Source: Syncephalis fuscata (Eukaryota; Zoopagomycota; Zoopagomycetes; Zoopagales; Piptocephalidaceae). Taken from it: a stretch of DNA of 64,000 nt. The stretch is taken from positions 62,001-126,000 of the forward strand of contig JAHLTZ010000021.1 of assembly GCA_025786725.1 (NCBI GenBank), read 5' to 3'. Under the pieces are notes generated by a model, which saw only the letters and a program-made list of their open reading frames with translations, searched no databases and was not told the DNA's origin. Both the position numbers and the translations under genes were made by a program. Positions 43,837-56,684 of the stretch are shown one piece after another. Every line of letters starts with the position of its first letter. The first letter of the stretch is position 1.

Positions 43837-46800
43837 TAACAATGTATTAATATCTATATCTATAGATCTAATCCAGATGAAATGATGGGTACGGCTATTG
43901 GTCAATTGCTAACTACTATGGATGGTAATGTATTTGAAGAGGCCACTGAACGTTTATTACAAGATGACTCTCAAACTATTGAAGTCCAATTCCATTTATG
44001 GTGTGAATCTGAAGAGATGGATCAACAGGCCCAGAATACAAGCCTAGATCCTACTTCCTCTTCCTCCTCGTCTATTCTAGTCAATCAAATACCCACTGGA
44101 CGTGAAATGGAAGGACAAGGCATGCTAATGTATGACACACAAGGTATACCCAGCCATACATTATGGGTGATACGTCCACATGAACCAGATTCTATGATGG
44201 AAACAATGGGCTCTAATGAATTTGACCAAGAAGATGATCAATTAATAGATGGAGAAGCATCCACGACTAATACGGCCAATAATACTATCAACAATATAGA
44301 AACAGATGGCATGGAAGATAGCGACTATACGGTTGATTCATACAACAGTCCCATGATTATGAAACGACCAGAATTGCCCCTACCTCAACCACCTGTTCTA
44401 TGTCGGGTATGTGAACAATATGTATCGCCTATTATATTCGAACAACATTCATCGTTGTGTGTTGAAGTACATCGATCAGAAATGGAAGTACAATTGGTCA
44501 ATGATACATTAAGAGAATTAAAGAAGCAAATTAAGGAATTCTATCAAGAAACACCATCCACGTCTATGGCTACGAAGAAACCTTCTGTATCATTACCGAA
44601 TACCACAAAGCATAAGAGTAGCAACAGTACTCATACCATAACTGAATCATCCTCTACCGGTCAACAGCAAGATAATGGCAGTGTATCGATGTCACGTCGT
44701 TCATCCACGAGTAGTATTGGCAGTAATCATTCACTACAACAACACGCTCAACGCGGTCGTATGGGCAGTCTACAAGCTTCATTATTCCCGGCCGCTAGAG
44801 GAATTAGAGCCCAAATCGGTAAACAAAAGAAAGTATGGCATCGATTAATTGGTCTATTAAAAGAAGATAAAACAAAACGATCATCCACACTTGATTTACC
44901 ATCTTCACCAATTATACCCAATTTAAATACGGCCACACCAAGTACGAGTGGAAATGGTAGCCATTTACGACCACCTCAATTATCATTTTCACGTACACCA
45001 TCACAGCCCACGGTTGGTATATCCCATCTACCTTCTGCTGCTACTGGTACAGTAATAGGTGGAGCTAGTTCAACAGAAATAGCTGCTAGAAATGCTCGAT
45101 TGCTACGACGACATGGCCGTAGTACATCGATGCGTATTGGTGATGAAATTACGGCCGAATTAATGGCTGAACGACGAGCTGAACAACAACGTCAATTGGA
45201 AGAACAGGCGAATCGTCAAAAGGAATCAGTCATTAATTACTTTATTGCTACATTAGAAGCAGCTATTGCTCTACCAATGCCCGATATTAATATGTTATGG
45301 ATGGCTTCTTTACCATCGCCACAAGAACAAGTATCGGAAAAGAGTAGTTTGTTATTGACGCGGCATGAAAGTATGCGTCAATCAGCGGCTGAATTAAATG
45401 CGTGGAAGAAACCACCGACCTTTGATCCAATTCTAGAAAGAATAGCCGGTGATGTACAACAATATGTAGTGGCCAAGGCCCAAGCAGTAGAATCGATGAT
45501 TCAAGTAATGGAAAAGGCCGAACAGGCCCGTATTGAATGGGATGCCCGTTTATTAGAACAAGAACAATTGGAAGAGATGGCCAATGATACAAATGATAGT
45601 TCATGGCTATCCAATGAAGTAACCACCACTACTACCAATACTACTAATAATGATTCATTAGCAAAATCTTCTGCTATTCAACTGCCTACAACACCGCCTA
45701 CACCAATATCGAACAAAGTAACATCTACTTGGCGATTAGGATTGCATCATCAAGATGGTAAATCGGCCAGTACATCGATATTGCCCATTACAGCATCGTC
45801 TATTGCTGGTGCAGTGCATACTAATCCCAATGCAGCTACTCTATCCAGCTCACCCACGATTAAAGTATCGAGTCCCTGTGATGGTTCAAGTGTTGCAGCA
45901 CCCTCTACGATAACTGCTATGACTACGCCATCCGTTTATCCATCGACGGAACTACCATCTAAACCAGTAGATGATAACAAAATGGATAGTCAGAGTAGTA
46001 ATGAAGCATTGGCCTCTACCTTCTTCAATCGACCGATACCGCCTAAACGATCGAGTGAACGTCGTCCATCGAATGCGCGACCACCGGCCCTCACTATTGA
46101 TAGTAGTAACAACAATAGTAACACTACAATTAATAGTGATACCGCATCTACATCTCCACGTAAAACATCTATACCGGCCAATGTTACTATTCCAAAACGA
46201 TTTGCCGAAATGGAAACGATTAAATCACCGTTACATTCACCACGACATTTAACGCGATTCTGGGGACAAGCACCACCATCTACTACTACTACTACTACTA
46301 CTACTACTGCACCATTAACTTCTTGTTCATCTTCATCACTTGCTCTACCGCCAACATCAACGGGTAAAGATGGTGGTGGTGCATCTACACCTACATCACC
46401 TCTATTTACACAAACCAATGCCACTGCATCGAGTATATCAACGACAGCCACGGCATCTACACCATCGATGTCGATGATGTTGGGTAGATCAAGTGCCCCT
46501 AGTATTAAAGACTATGAAATCATTAAACCGATTAGTAAAGGGGCTTTTGGATCGGTGTATCTGGCCAAGAAACACGCCACTGGTGACTATTATGCCATCA
46601 AAGTATTGCGTAAATCCGATATGATTGCCAAGAATCAAGTAACGAATGTCAAGGCAGAGAGAATGATATTAATGATGCAACGTGACTCGCCGTATGTTGT
46701 TCGACTATTCTATTCATTCCAGAGTCGTGACTATCTCTATTTAGTTATGGAATATTTAAATGGTGGTGATTGTGCAGCATTGATTAAAACACTAGGTGGA

Positions 46801-49300
46801 TTATCTGAAGATTGGGCTCGTAGTTATTTGGCCGAAGTAACGCTTGGATTAGAATACTTACACTCACTAGGTATCATTCATCGGTAGGTATAAATAGCCA
46901 CGATTAATAGTAAATACTAACTGCATTTATATATAGTGATTTGAAACCAGATAATTTACTTATTGATCAGGATGGACATGTAAAGTTAACTGATTTTGGT
47001 CTATCGCGTTTGGGTTTCCTTGGTCGACGGGCTCAAGGCGAATCCCAAATGGATACATCGACTAACTCGTCCACACCGGGTCGGGCACCTTCAAGAGATA
47101 CAATGGCGGCCACTTCACCAATGGACACCTCTTCTACCAGTGACTATACGTCATCTGCTACACCGGCCACTACTGCCTCTTCATTGCCCTATCCACAATC
47201 CTATTTTAACCTATTAATGGACCAAGAAAGACGTGGATCACTTGGTAGTAGTGTATCAACGATGAGTAGTTCATTAACCACTGGATCTAATACACCAGTC
47301 ACTCCGGGTACCCCTATTGCTAATCAGTTTATGGATGATGCTGCATCGACCCCTACTTCATTAATATTGCCAACAGCAGCATCTACATCGACCACGGAAG
47401 ATAAATCACCGGCCCCACCTAAAACATTTGTGGGTACACCCGACTATTTAGCACCGGAATCTATTCTAGGTACGGGACAAGACACGATGGTAGATTGGGT
47501 ATGTAACATATAGCTATACTAGCCACATCCATTTACTAATACTCATTATTTCTAGTGGGCATTGGGTATTATTTGTTACGAGTTTCTGTATGGTATTCCG
47601 CCTTTCCATGCCAGTACACCGGATAAAGTATTTGAGAATATTTTAACTCGACAGATTGACTGGCATGAAGATGAAATGGAATTATCGCCGGAAATTAAAG
47701 ACTTTATGCAACAATTACTATGTATCGATCCACGACAACGTCTAGGCAGTCAAGGAGCCGAACAAGTAAAGGCCCATCCATTCTTTAAAGATGTTGACTG
47801 GCAAACAATTTGTACCGATACACCATCATTTGTACCACAGCCTGAATCGATGGAAGATACTGATTACTTTGATGGTCGTGGTGTAACTATGCCAGCTCCA
47901 GGCGAAGTTACAGAAGAAGATAATGGACTACAACCAGATACAGAAGAGGCGGTTGAAGCTGAAGAACCACTAGCAACAACAACAACAGCCACAATATCCC
48001 CACCACCACCATCATCATCATCATCATTAACGGCACCATTAGCATTACCCTCGGCATCAACACCGAATCTATCGGGAATAACCACCACAGCATCAGCAAC
48101 CACTGTATCAGTGCCTATGGGTGAAGGACTAACCTTACAAGAAATGACCGCACCGGTGGATGAAGATACCGCTGATTTTGGTACATTTGTTTACAAGAAT
48201 CTAGAAGCATTAGGCAAGGCGAATGAAGATGTGATTCGTAAATTGAAATCAGAACAATTAGCGGCTGAAGCGGCCACAGCAGCCACTATTCCCTTTCCAC
48301 CTGTACATGCCAATGCTAGTAGTAGTGGATTGGCAGAGATTCCATTACGTCGTACATCGTCACGTTCTCATCGTCGTTCACGTAATATTTCGGTATCCGA
48401 ATTGCCCATTCCTCTTGTATCATCACCATTAGCACGTGGTCCCTCTATTACTACACCGACTGGAGAAGAAGAGGAAGAAGAGGCAGAGGAGAAGAAGCAG
48501 AAGCAGAAGAAGGAGCAAAATGACGAGAATACTACATCGAATGACTGGTATGCACCATCAACATCAGCACAGACGCAAGGATCGTTAGGAGCAGTAGCAG
48601 TAGCAGCACCATCATCGTCATCATCAGATAACCATTTAGGATTACCTTCTTCGGCGGTCGATTCATTACGGAATGGTGCACCTCGATCGCGTGTTTCCTT
48701 ACCGGCCCGAGTTATTCCATTAAGAGTTCGTACCAATAGTATATCTACTGAAGCACAATTAGCATCTGTTCTGCCTAGTAATGCACTACCCGCACCAGTG
48801 GCCGTTACCACTTCTACTTCATCATCCGATGGTACGGCACTTGCTAAACTAGCGGGTCAACATCGAGCCAAGTCACAAATGGGTAGCAATTAAATAATGG
48901 TCCCTGGGATGTACTTATTGCCGATGATAATCCGGTAGCGTGTAAGATCTTGGAAACTGTACTTGGTAAATTGAACTGTCGTTGTGTTGTGGTACGTAAT
49001 GGTGCCGAGGCCATTCGATGTGCTATGGGCAAAGTGGTATTTGACATTATATTTATGGATGTGGTAATGCCTATTGTCGATGGTGAAGCAGCCGCCCGTA
49101 TGATTAAATCGACCAATAACGCCAATCGACAAACCCCGATTGTGGCAGTGACCGCTTATGAACATCCCATTCATTTAGCGCGAGTATTTGACGAAGTACT
49201 GGTTAAACCGGTAGATAAAGCAACTCTACAACACCGTCTACGCTATTTCTGTCAATTAAGACGTAATGTAGCAGCTGAAGTTGCTTCATCGCGTAACTAA
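37441..49300 (+). CDS. RIM15: Rim15/Greatwall-type kinase with PAS, zinc-finger and receiver domains (one frame break)
   Basis: Rim15 integrates TORC1/PKA nutrient signals and drives quiescence through Igo/ENSA proteins. Exons: 37441-41594, 41673-43793, 43866-46883, 46937-47498 and 47556-49300. Residues 1-1,385 are Ser/Thr/Asn/Pro-rich low complexity. A PAS-like domain lies near 2,080-2,180 ([21 protein letters not shown]). The Rim15/Cek1 zinc finger [20 protein letters not shown] is near 2,270. The AGC kinase domain, about 2,970-3,390, has [34 protein letters not shown], then a Greatwall-style insert of about 140 residues before [11 protein letters not shown]. After a stop at 48891-48893 the receiver domain resumes in another frame ([36 protein letters not shown]), with the acid pair, phospho-Asp, Thr and Lys all present. 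One added base near 48890 makes the total exactly 3,867 codons. About twice the yeast length. Confidence 0.93.
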
Positions 49301-49744
49301 CCAAAGCGATATATAGTAAGCACGAGTGAGTAAGAAAAAAGAAAATATGTTTGATTATTATTATTATTATTACGATTATTATTACATTTCATATATTGTA
49401 TTATTATTATTATTATATTATTATTATTATTATTAGTATTATTAGTATATTTGTTTATTTCAATAAAACAAATATAAAATATAAAGATGTTGAATATAAA
49501 AAATGCTTTATATATTAATAATAATCATAATGATTACCATGTTATTTAAAGTCGATAAGCACCAAGAAATACTAGCTTTTTTGAAACTAATCCGGTATAA
49601 TACCACTCAATCGTAGACTATGCTAAATGACACATATACTATATCATTAATACATTATATTAAAAAAAAGTTAGAGAAAACCATTTACAAAATACATATG
49701 GTTCACTTGCTAATTTATTGTAATATTGTCGATAGATAAGAGAA
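49301..49744. other. 3' flank of the kinase gene
   Basis: Contains an ATT-rich triplet tract at about 49352-49450 and AATAAA near 49463. No gene. Confidence 0.5.
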
Positions 49745-50045
49745 TAGCGTTAAACATAGTTTATATTTGAATTGTTTAGCCTTTAACTGCTCTTTAATAC
49801 AAAACATAAATAGCACGGTCTAATAGTGGTTTATCGAATTTTGGATTAGGATCGAGTATAATATACCTAAAATATAATCATTCTGTATAGTTTTGTATAA
49901 TTATTGGTGCACTGATTTTTATATTGATCATACTTATCCGATATAGTCGTAAATTAATAAATCCTGGAAGGGAAACGGCGGCAACTATAGGTGTTCCTAA
50001 CGTACCGCTAGTAACTGCTCATTTTAACTTGCATAAAAATAGTAA
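49745..50045 (-). pseudogene. Relic of the subtilase C-terminal domain (third copy)
   Basis: Reading leftwards, VAAVSLPGFINLRLY, YIILDPNPKFDKPL and DRAIYVLY line up with VSLPKPINLQPYQ, YIVIDPSPG and NRAVYVPYYG of the inverted-repeat protease. The flanking DNA (TATATTTGAATTGTTTAGCC) resembles the repeat's 3' flank (CATATTTAAATTGTTTAACTCC). It has several stops and no catalytic part. It is much more diverged than the two arms, so it marks an older copy. Confidence 0.75.
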
Positions 50046-50268
50046 CAACGCCTTTATTACAACTTTTTTGTTAAGCTAACTCTTGTAGATCGGTTTCATA
50101 TATAAATTATAATGCTTATATTCTAAACATCTGGGTAAAAATAACGACTATTATTTATATTTTAGTACACGATCAATATAGATTTAGACTATATATTAAT
50201 TAGCGCTTTATTATAAGCAATTCAATAATACTACAAAATGATTGTCATTATATTTAAAAATAGCTATT

Positions 50269-51879
50269 TTATTCTTCATCTTCGTCTTCAATATCGGGCG
50301 CTGGATAATGTAGAATGGCTGCCACACCAGTTAATTGGGCCAATTGCTCGCCGGTTACATGCTGAGTTGATAAAACAAATACTTTACCACCAGAAGCACG
50401 TACCGACTCAACTAGTCGTACATATTTTCTTCGTACATTTAAATCAAACGACCTAAATAGTAGCAGTGCATCATCATCATCATCAATAGTGTTATTATAA
50501 AAACTAATAGTACAGCAATAACTAATTACCGGAAAAGATTATCGGCAACCAGTAGTGTTTCAATAGCACCACGCTCATTCGCCTTTTGTATATGGTCCCA
50601 ACCATAGAATGCCCGTCCTTCATCCTTGCCCAGTGCTTCGTAAAAGCGTTCAAGTGCTCTAACCTCTCCCGCCGCTTTTGTGTCCGCCAAATGTGTTTGC
50701 ATGGCCGGTTGCCGTAGTACTTCTTCTAGTGCGTGTTTATGTCCACTCGAACAATGAGCTAAAACAAACTTTGATTTATTATCCAGTAGTGTTTTTAAAT
50801 CTTGGCGCTAATAGTTTATTAATCATCGTTAATAGTATATTCAGATCTATACAGTCTTCACCTACTTCTGCTTGTTCCATTATATATTGGAATAAATTAT
50901 CCTAAGTACATCAGATTATGTTTAAACTTTACCATTCTCTTATTAGCGCTAATTACCTTAACAAATCCCGGACTGGCCAAAAGGACGGCCTTAACACGAT
51001 CAAGCCGAATATATTTATTATGCCTTGTAATACTTGTTCGTAAAACTTTTTCAACCCCTAATAGAAGAACATAAATAAATAATGGCTATTAGAGCATAGT
51101 GTCATAATATATTGATTTCTACTTACTTGGTCATGTGCACCAGCAAATCCTTTACGCTTGCGTGGCACACTCGTCTCTATACGCTGTCGTACCACAGTCA
51201 TACTCGATGTAACTAAACATATATTTGCCAATCCTAAACGATAGTCGCTACTTATTAATGCAATTCAATCGTAGGCTATCAATAACTTACCCTCTTGCAA
51301 TACAACAGCCGCCAAATCTGATCGATTATCAACATCACACGCTTCATTAATACGATCAAAGGCCATTGAGTCCCATTCAACCTTAGTGATCGAGAAATTA
51401 CGATGTAACTCTAAATCCAATGTATGATATTGCCCCAACTAATTGATTGATTAATTAATTAATCGATTAAACAGTCTTATATCTTAGTAACTGCGTATCC
51501 ATTTCATCATCGTAATTACTATTACCTTGACATATTGATTTTCAGCCACATTGGGTCCATTAATACTTAAAACACACTCTTGCGCATCAAATTCAGTTCG
51601 CTCCACTTTAAGTGTTAGTGTGGTACGCACGCGCTGACTAGTGGTAGAGCCAGTCTCTGTTACATTCTGAACCCGTCTAATACATATAATAAATACAAAC
51701 TGATAATACAGTAATAACTACGCTATTTAATTGAATAGTAATTACCGAAATGCAGTCGCTTTGACTAAATCTCCTGGTAGAATAAGATTGTAAATGTGCC
51801 ACATATCTTCCTGTTCCTCCGGGTAAAGAGTAACTCTTCCTGACCGGTCCTTTTCAATATGTTTGCTAATAAGCCGCAT
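50269..51879 (-). CDS. DOM34: Pelota/Dom34 ribosome-rescue factor (one frame break)
   Basis: Pelota with Hbs1 releases ribosomes stalled on mRNA (no-go and non-stop decay). Exons: 51879-51746, 51676-51526, 51438-51291, 51233-51127, 51057-50957, 50901-50866, 50807-50530 and 50452-50269. Start [22 protein letters not shown] is the family N-terminus; the longer in-frame ORF upstream is 5' UTR. Further blocks: [50 protein letters not shown]-like [61 protein letters not shown] and [19 protein letters not shown], then an acidic tail. The eRF1 GGQ motif is absent, as expected. Exon 5 needs one extra base at about 51023-51032: it begins in the GLKKFYEQV frame and ends in the [17 protein letters not shown] frame. 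The total of 1,139 nt confirms exactly one missing base. 379 residues. Confidence 0.93.
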
Positions 51880-52096
51880 TGTAAATATATATATATATAT
51901 ATATGTAGACAAGTGTTTACTACAGTCAATGAATCGTAATAAGAAAAAAGAGACAAGTGTAAATGTGTGTAAATGTGTGTCATTGTTTGCTATTATTAAT
52001 ATTAACAAAAATAACCAACTTTAATTAATTTGTCACTCATTATGAAACAAGTATTAACTAACTAACTAACAAACAAACAAACAAATAATCAATTCT

Positions 52097-52281
52097 TTAA
52101 CACAGTGGTACTAATTCAACAAGATCATCATTTGGTGTAGATCGTGGCCCTGAAAAAAGTTGTAGAATCGTTTCATAGACACGACTACGTTCTTGTAACA
52201 CTCGAGTATCTTCTATTGATTAATCAATCAACATATTTAATATATAAGATAAAAATTAGTTAATTACCTGATAATGACTTG

Positions 52282-52315
<34 letters not shown>

Positions 52316-55300
52316 AGTTTTGAAATAACAAAGCGGCCAATGATCGATAATTCTGCTCACTGGTTGATAATTGATGATTAGTTACGGCATAAACTTTTGT
52401 TTGTAAATAACAAAGTGCAGCTGTTTTGTCGCCCTTTCGACACATTTCAATAAAACTGTATATTATATATCAATATTACAATTAATAGTTGAATCAATCA
52501 TACATACCATTGTTGTCTTAGTAAATATTGTATTTGACGGGCCACTACCGGATAAGTTGATTGACTAGTTTGTACAAGTATTAAAGACCAATTAAACTAT
52601 ATCGCTGTCATATTAATTACCTATGAAGATGCAGTTCCCAAAGATCGTTTAATCGTTTTGCATCATCTTTATCAATGTTGGGATTACCGCCGAACATATA
52701 AAGGACCTACAAATAGAGGTCAACCTTTTGATTATCACCTTCCACTGTAATTACCTCGCCAATTGGATCATATACTGTTTGGAAGGCATAACGAGGCTGT
52801 GGTGCTAATGGTGATGCCGACTTGGTTGATGCATCGATAGTAATAGGATTATTATCGTAAACAGGCATCCATTTACCAGTAGCAACATTAAATATCCATA
52901 CTTCATTATAGGGAAAGTCAACCTCATGGTTAGATGATGGAGAAGTGGCTGAATGTCTAACAGTGTGATGTCGTAAATGATGTTGATGTTGATCACTATT
53001 TGTACTAGATGTACCGCTAATAGCTGATGAATTTGATACAGTTTCACGTCGATCCCACGTAAAACCGGTAATAAAATGAATTAATCCACGATCAACATCC
53101 ATAGTAATTCGTTGAGCAGCATTATCAAGAGGCCAGCTTGATTTGCTTAAACAATCACTTAGATCAATAATGGAATCGTGTTTGATATCATAGACTTGAA
53201 TCGATTTGCTGTATATTTATATGAATAAATATAATCAAGTGTTAATATATGGATATAAAGGTTTAAATCGTGTTACTTACATAAGTGAGGCACCACTACG
53301 TTGACCAGAAAACAAATAAAGCAGTTTATCTTTTGAATCCAGTGTTATCGAATGAGCCGATCGAGCCTTTAACCAGTCGCCATGTTGTACTTCTGATAAT
53401 GGTACATCATCACTGTAATAGATCACATTGTTATTGCTATTATATGATCATATAAGTATAGTTGTAATTGCTTACCATAGAATACGCCATTGATTCTGGC
53501 AAATGTTATAGGCATAAAGACCGGCATAAACCGGTAGACTAGAATTAGGCGGCAAAGGAGAGGAAGAAGCGGAGCGTACAATACGACCGCCAGATATATA
53601 CAGCATACGATCCTCTGTATCAATAATCATTTGATGATCATATAGTAGTGGAGGTCCTCCAGCTGCCTATAATCGATTGTTAGCTATTGTTATTATTGTT
53701 ACTGTTATTGTTATTAAATGGTAATTACTTGTGTATCTTTTTGAACACAACGCCATGTTCCAGATTTTATATTAAAGGCATACAAAATAGGCTGAACATC
53801 TGAAACGGTAATTGGCGTCTTTCTTTCAACAAATCGACCAAATACATATAATTCTTCAGCTAGTGCATCATAGGACATTTGATGGCAAGATGAAGGTGGC
53901 GGTCCATTATAACTATTGGCAACACCAGTATCTATTAATACTTGTTATTAGAATAAATAGTAACTTACTTGGAAGCTTGCATATGTATCAAGGTCCAACT
54001 ATGAGTCTTGATGTTATAATACCATAAATCATTAAGATTCTGAGTACCATCCCATCCTCCAAATAGATAGATTAATCGACGCTGATACAAAAGAGTTAGA
54101 AACGTGTAATACCAAGTATTAGACTAGTTAGTTGTATCACCTTAACATCAATACACATTTGATGTCCACCGCGGGCACATGGTATAGTGTTATCAGCTAT
54201 AATAAAGCATTAATATGGAACAGCTACACTAGATCGATTATATTACCAGATCGATTCTTTTGTAAACATGTCCATTCCGAGTAATAAGTGACGGGTAACT
54301 TTTCCGGTTTCCTTTTGTCTAACAAGTCAAGTACGATTTGTTCGGCCATTACCCAATCTCCTTTAACCACCTAGTTGATTATAAATACCAATTATATTAA
54401 TTAACAAGTTAGCTGCTATATTAAATGGTTATTTATTCTATTAATTTACCATTGCCTTATAGAAAGCGGAAAAGTCTGGTTCACTCAGTTTAATAGTGGA
54501 TTCGGTTAATAAAGTGTTGAATGATTGCTTAAAGCCTCGTTTCTGTAAATATCTTAGACATATTCGAGTTGCTTCTTCTTCACATGCCTAGTTTAATTGA
54601 ATGTTAATATCGTTAGATAGTATACTTGATGACTGACCTGTCGATAGTCTTGTTGTATTGAATGTATATAATCTGGTTGATCAATACCATGCAGTGCAAT
54701 ATACCAAATACTTAGGCTAGCACCAGGTCCCCATGCTGTAACTGGCTCAATACGAATATAACGACATGGCAATAGATAGGCGGCAGGCATATTCTCATCA
54801 ATCTCCTCGTCTTTGCCATCCTCGGCACGATTACGACCAATTCGAACACGATACCGTAACCGAAATGTTTCAGTACCGTGTCATTACGTAATCCTACGCA
54901 TTATATCGTGTCATTTATTTTGTACGATTAATCTGAATCTACTTACCATCATGCAGTAGCAGAGGCATATAATCACGAGTAGGACCACCATAAACACGAA
55001 ACTCTCTCAAATTACATATATGTTCTAATGAAGTCGTAGGATGTGACGATGTTGTTGGCCGAGTCAATGCAGGAGAAGATAAACGATGGGTATGCGTTCG
55101 TTCAGTAGAAATACCATTTGGTATAGGCGGTATTAGTGTATCAATAGGATCCAATGTATCCGCATTCGTATCAGATGAGGAAGCAGTTGTCGTACGATTA
55201 TTATTGTTATCGTTATTAATATTAGTATTATTGGTTATTACATTAATAGGTGGCAATAAAGGTACATGAACATCATTATTAGTGTCATCGTTGTTATTAG

Positions 55301-55510
55301 TGGTAGCAGCAGTAGTGGTAGCAGTGGTAGTAGGACCGGCAATTGTATTACGCCATAAAGCATCAAGATCAGAGTCCAAATTAGCCGGAATGTTATTACC
55401 CGTAATGACAACACCATTTCGACGATTTTCACGACGCGTTGGCATATTAGATCGTCGTACCCAGCGTTGACGTTGTGATGGTCGTTGTTGTTGTTGTCGA
55501 CGACGTGTTG

Positions 55511-55546
<36 letters not shown>

Positions 55547-56241
55547 GTGTTGTATTTAACGTATTGATGACCGGAGTGAATTCAGATGATGTATTAATAG
55601 TACGCAGTGATTGGATTAATGATTGCAAAGAAGCAATGGATTCAGGTGACAGTGAAGTATTGGTGGATCGACCATATCATCCGAGTCGTAGTATTCCGTT
55701 TCATAAGTGGCCGTCACATCGTTGGCGTCATTTGATAGATTAATAAATGACAGGTTAGCAAAGTTGGATGGATTATTAGTGGTTGGATTAGCAGTAGTGG
55801 TTATAGTATCAATTTCAGAAGAGGCAGATAAAGAGGATATAGGAGAAGTAGAAGCAGAAACTTTGCAACGGTTAGTGTAGAATAATTATAGTCAGTTTAC
55901 ACGGTTACCTTTTTTATGTTTGCCAAAAGTGATTGAATCTAAATGTGAAATGTTAATGTTGTAAGTCTATAATTTATGTAATTAAAGCCTATTAATAAAT
56001 AAGGATACAAATGACAGCAGGCCGATCTAAACGTAATGTGATATGACGTTGACCTCGTGTAATATCTTGTTGCAGGTTAATATCCCGTGGTAATGAACAA
56101 TTATCGATGTCGATATCATCACTGCCAAACATTAAATTGTTACGATAATCTGCTTCAGTTGAAGGTGTTGCTATTCTGTTTGTATTAGCTGTATCGACTG
56201 TTGTTGTTACTTCTGTTGTTGTTGTTGTTGTTGCTTGATTT

Positions 56242-56273
<32 letters not shown>

Positions 56274-56684
56274 GTCATCTTCATCATCTTCATCGGTTGA
56301 TGTTGGAGTGGCCAATACCGCTGTATTGCTATTTGCACGACTATTGATATTGCTACCACTCCGAGTAGAATATGCTTGTGGTAAGTTTGGCTGATCGGTT
56401 GAAATACACGGTCGACTCGACATGGATTGTCTATGAGCCGGTATTGACCATCGTGATGCTTCATTATCAATATCATTGATCATAACATTCTCTGGACGAT
56501 ATTCAAGTGTATAGTCTGATGCTCCATCAATACTGTAGGGCAGGCGTACAATTCGCCCTGGCAATTGTGGTAGTCGACAGGCTAATGACGGGAGGCGAAG
56601 AGTATATTGTTTATGTAACAATGTACTCTCTCCTTCTTCTTCAGTCTTATCAGATTGCCTATGTTCAGACGCTGCGTCCGACAT
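52097..56684 (-). CDS. MKLN1: Muskelin-like kelch protein (frame breaks)
   Basis: Muskelin has a discoidin-like domain, LisH/CTLH helices and kelch repeats and in animals is a substrate receptor of the CTLH (GID) E3 ligase. Sixteen exons: 56684-56009, 55938-55909, 55860-54947, 54893-54638, 54587-54450, 54370-54247, 54196-54141, 54081-53969, 53931-53729, 53666-53476, 53412-53281, 53208-52755, 52706-52621, 52564-52508, 52455-52268 and 52212-52097. Order of blocks: YRPENVMINDIDNEASRWSI, RPAVIYSITFGKHKK, ICNLREFRVYGG, CRYIRIEPVTAWGPGASLSI, GGHQMCIDVK, YLFGGWDGTQNLNDLW, YMFGGNPNIDKDDAKRLNDL and the terminal LFSGPRSTPNDDLVEL. About 1,245 residues (human 735), the extra length being Asn/Thr/Asp homopolymers. 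Breaks at about 55670 and 54876 are each repaired by one base. The exon 8-9 joint (53969/53931) is out of phase and unresolved. Confidence 0.9.
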
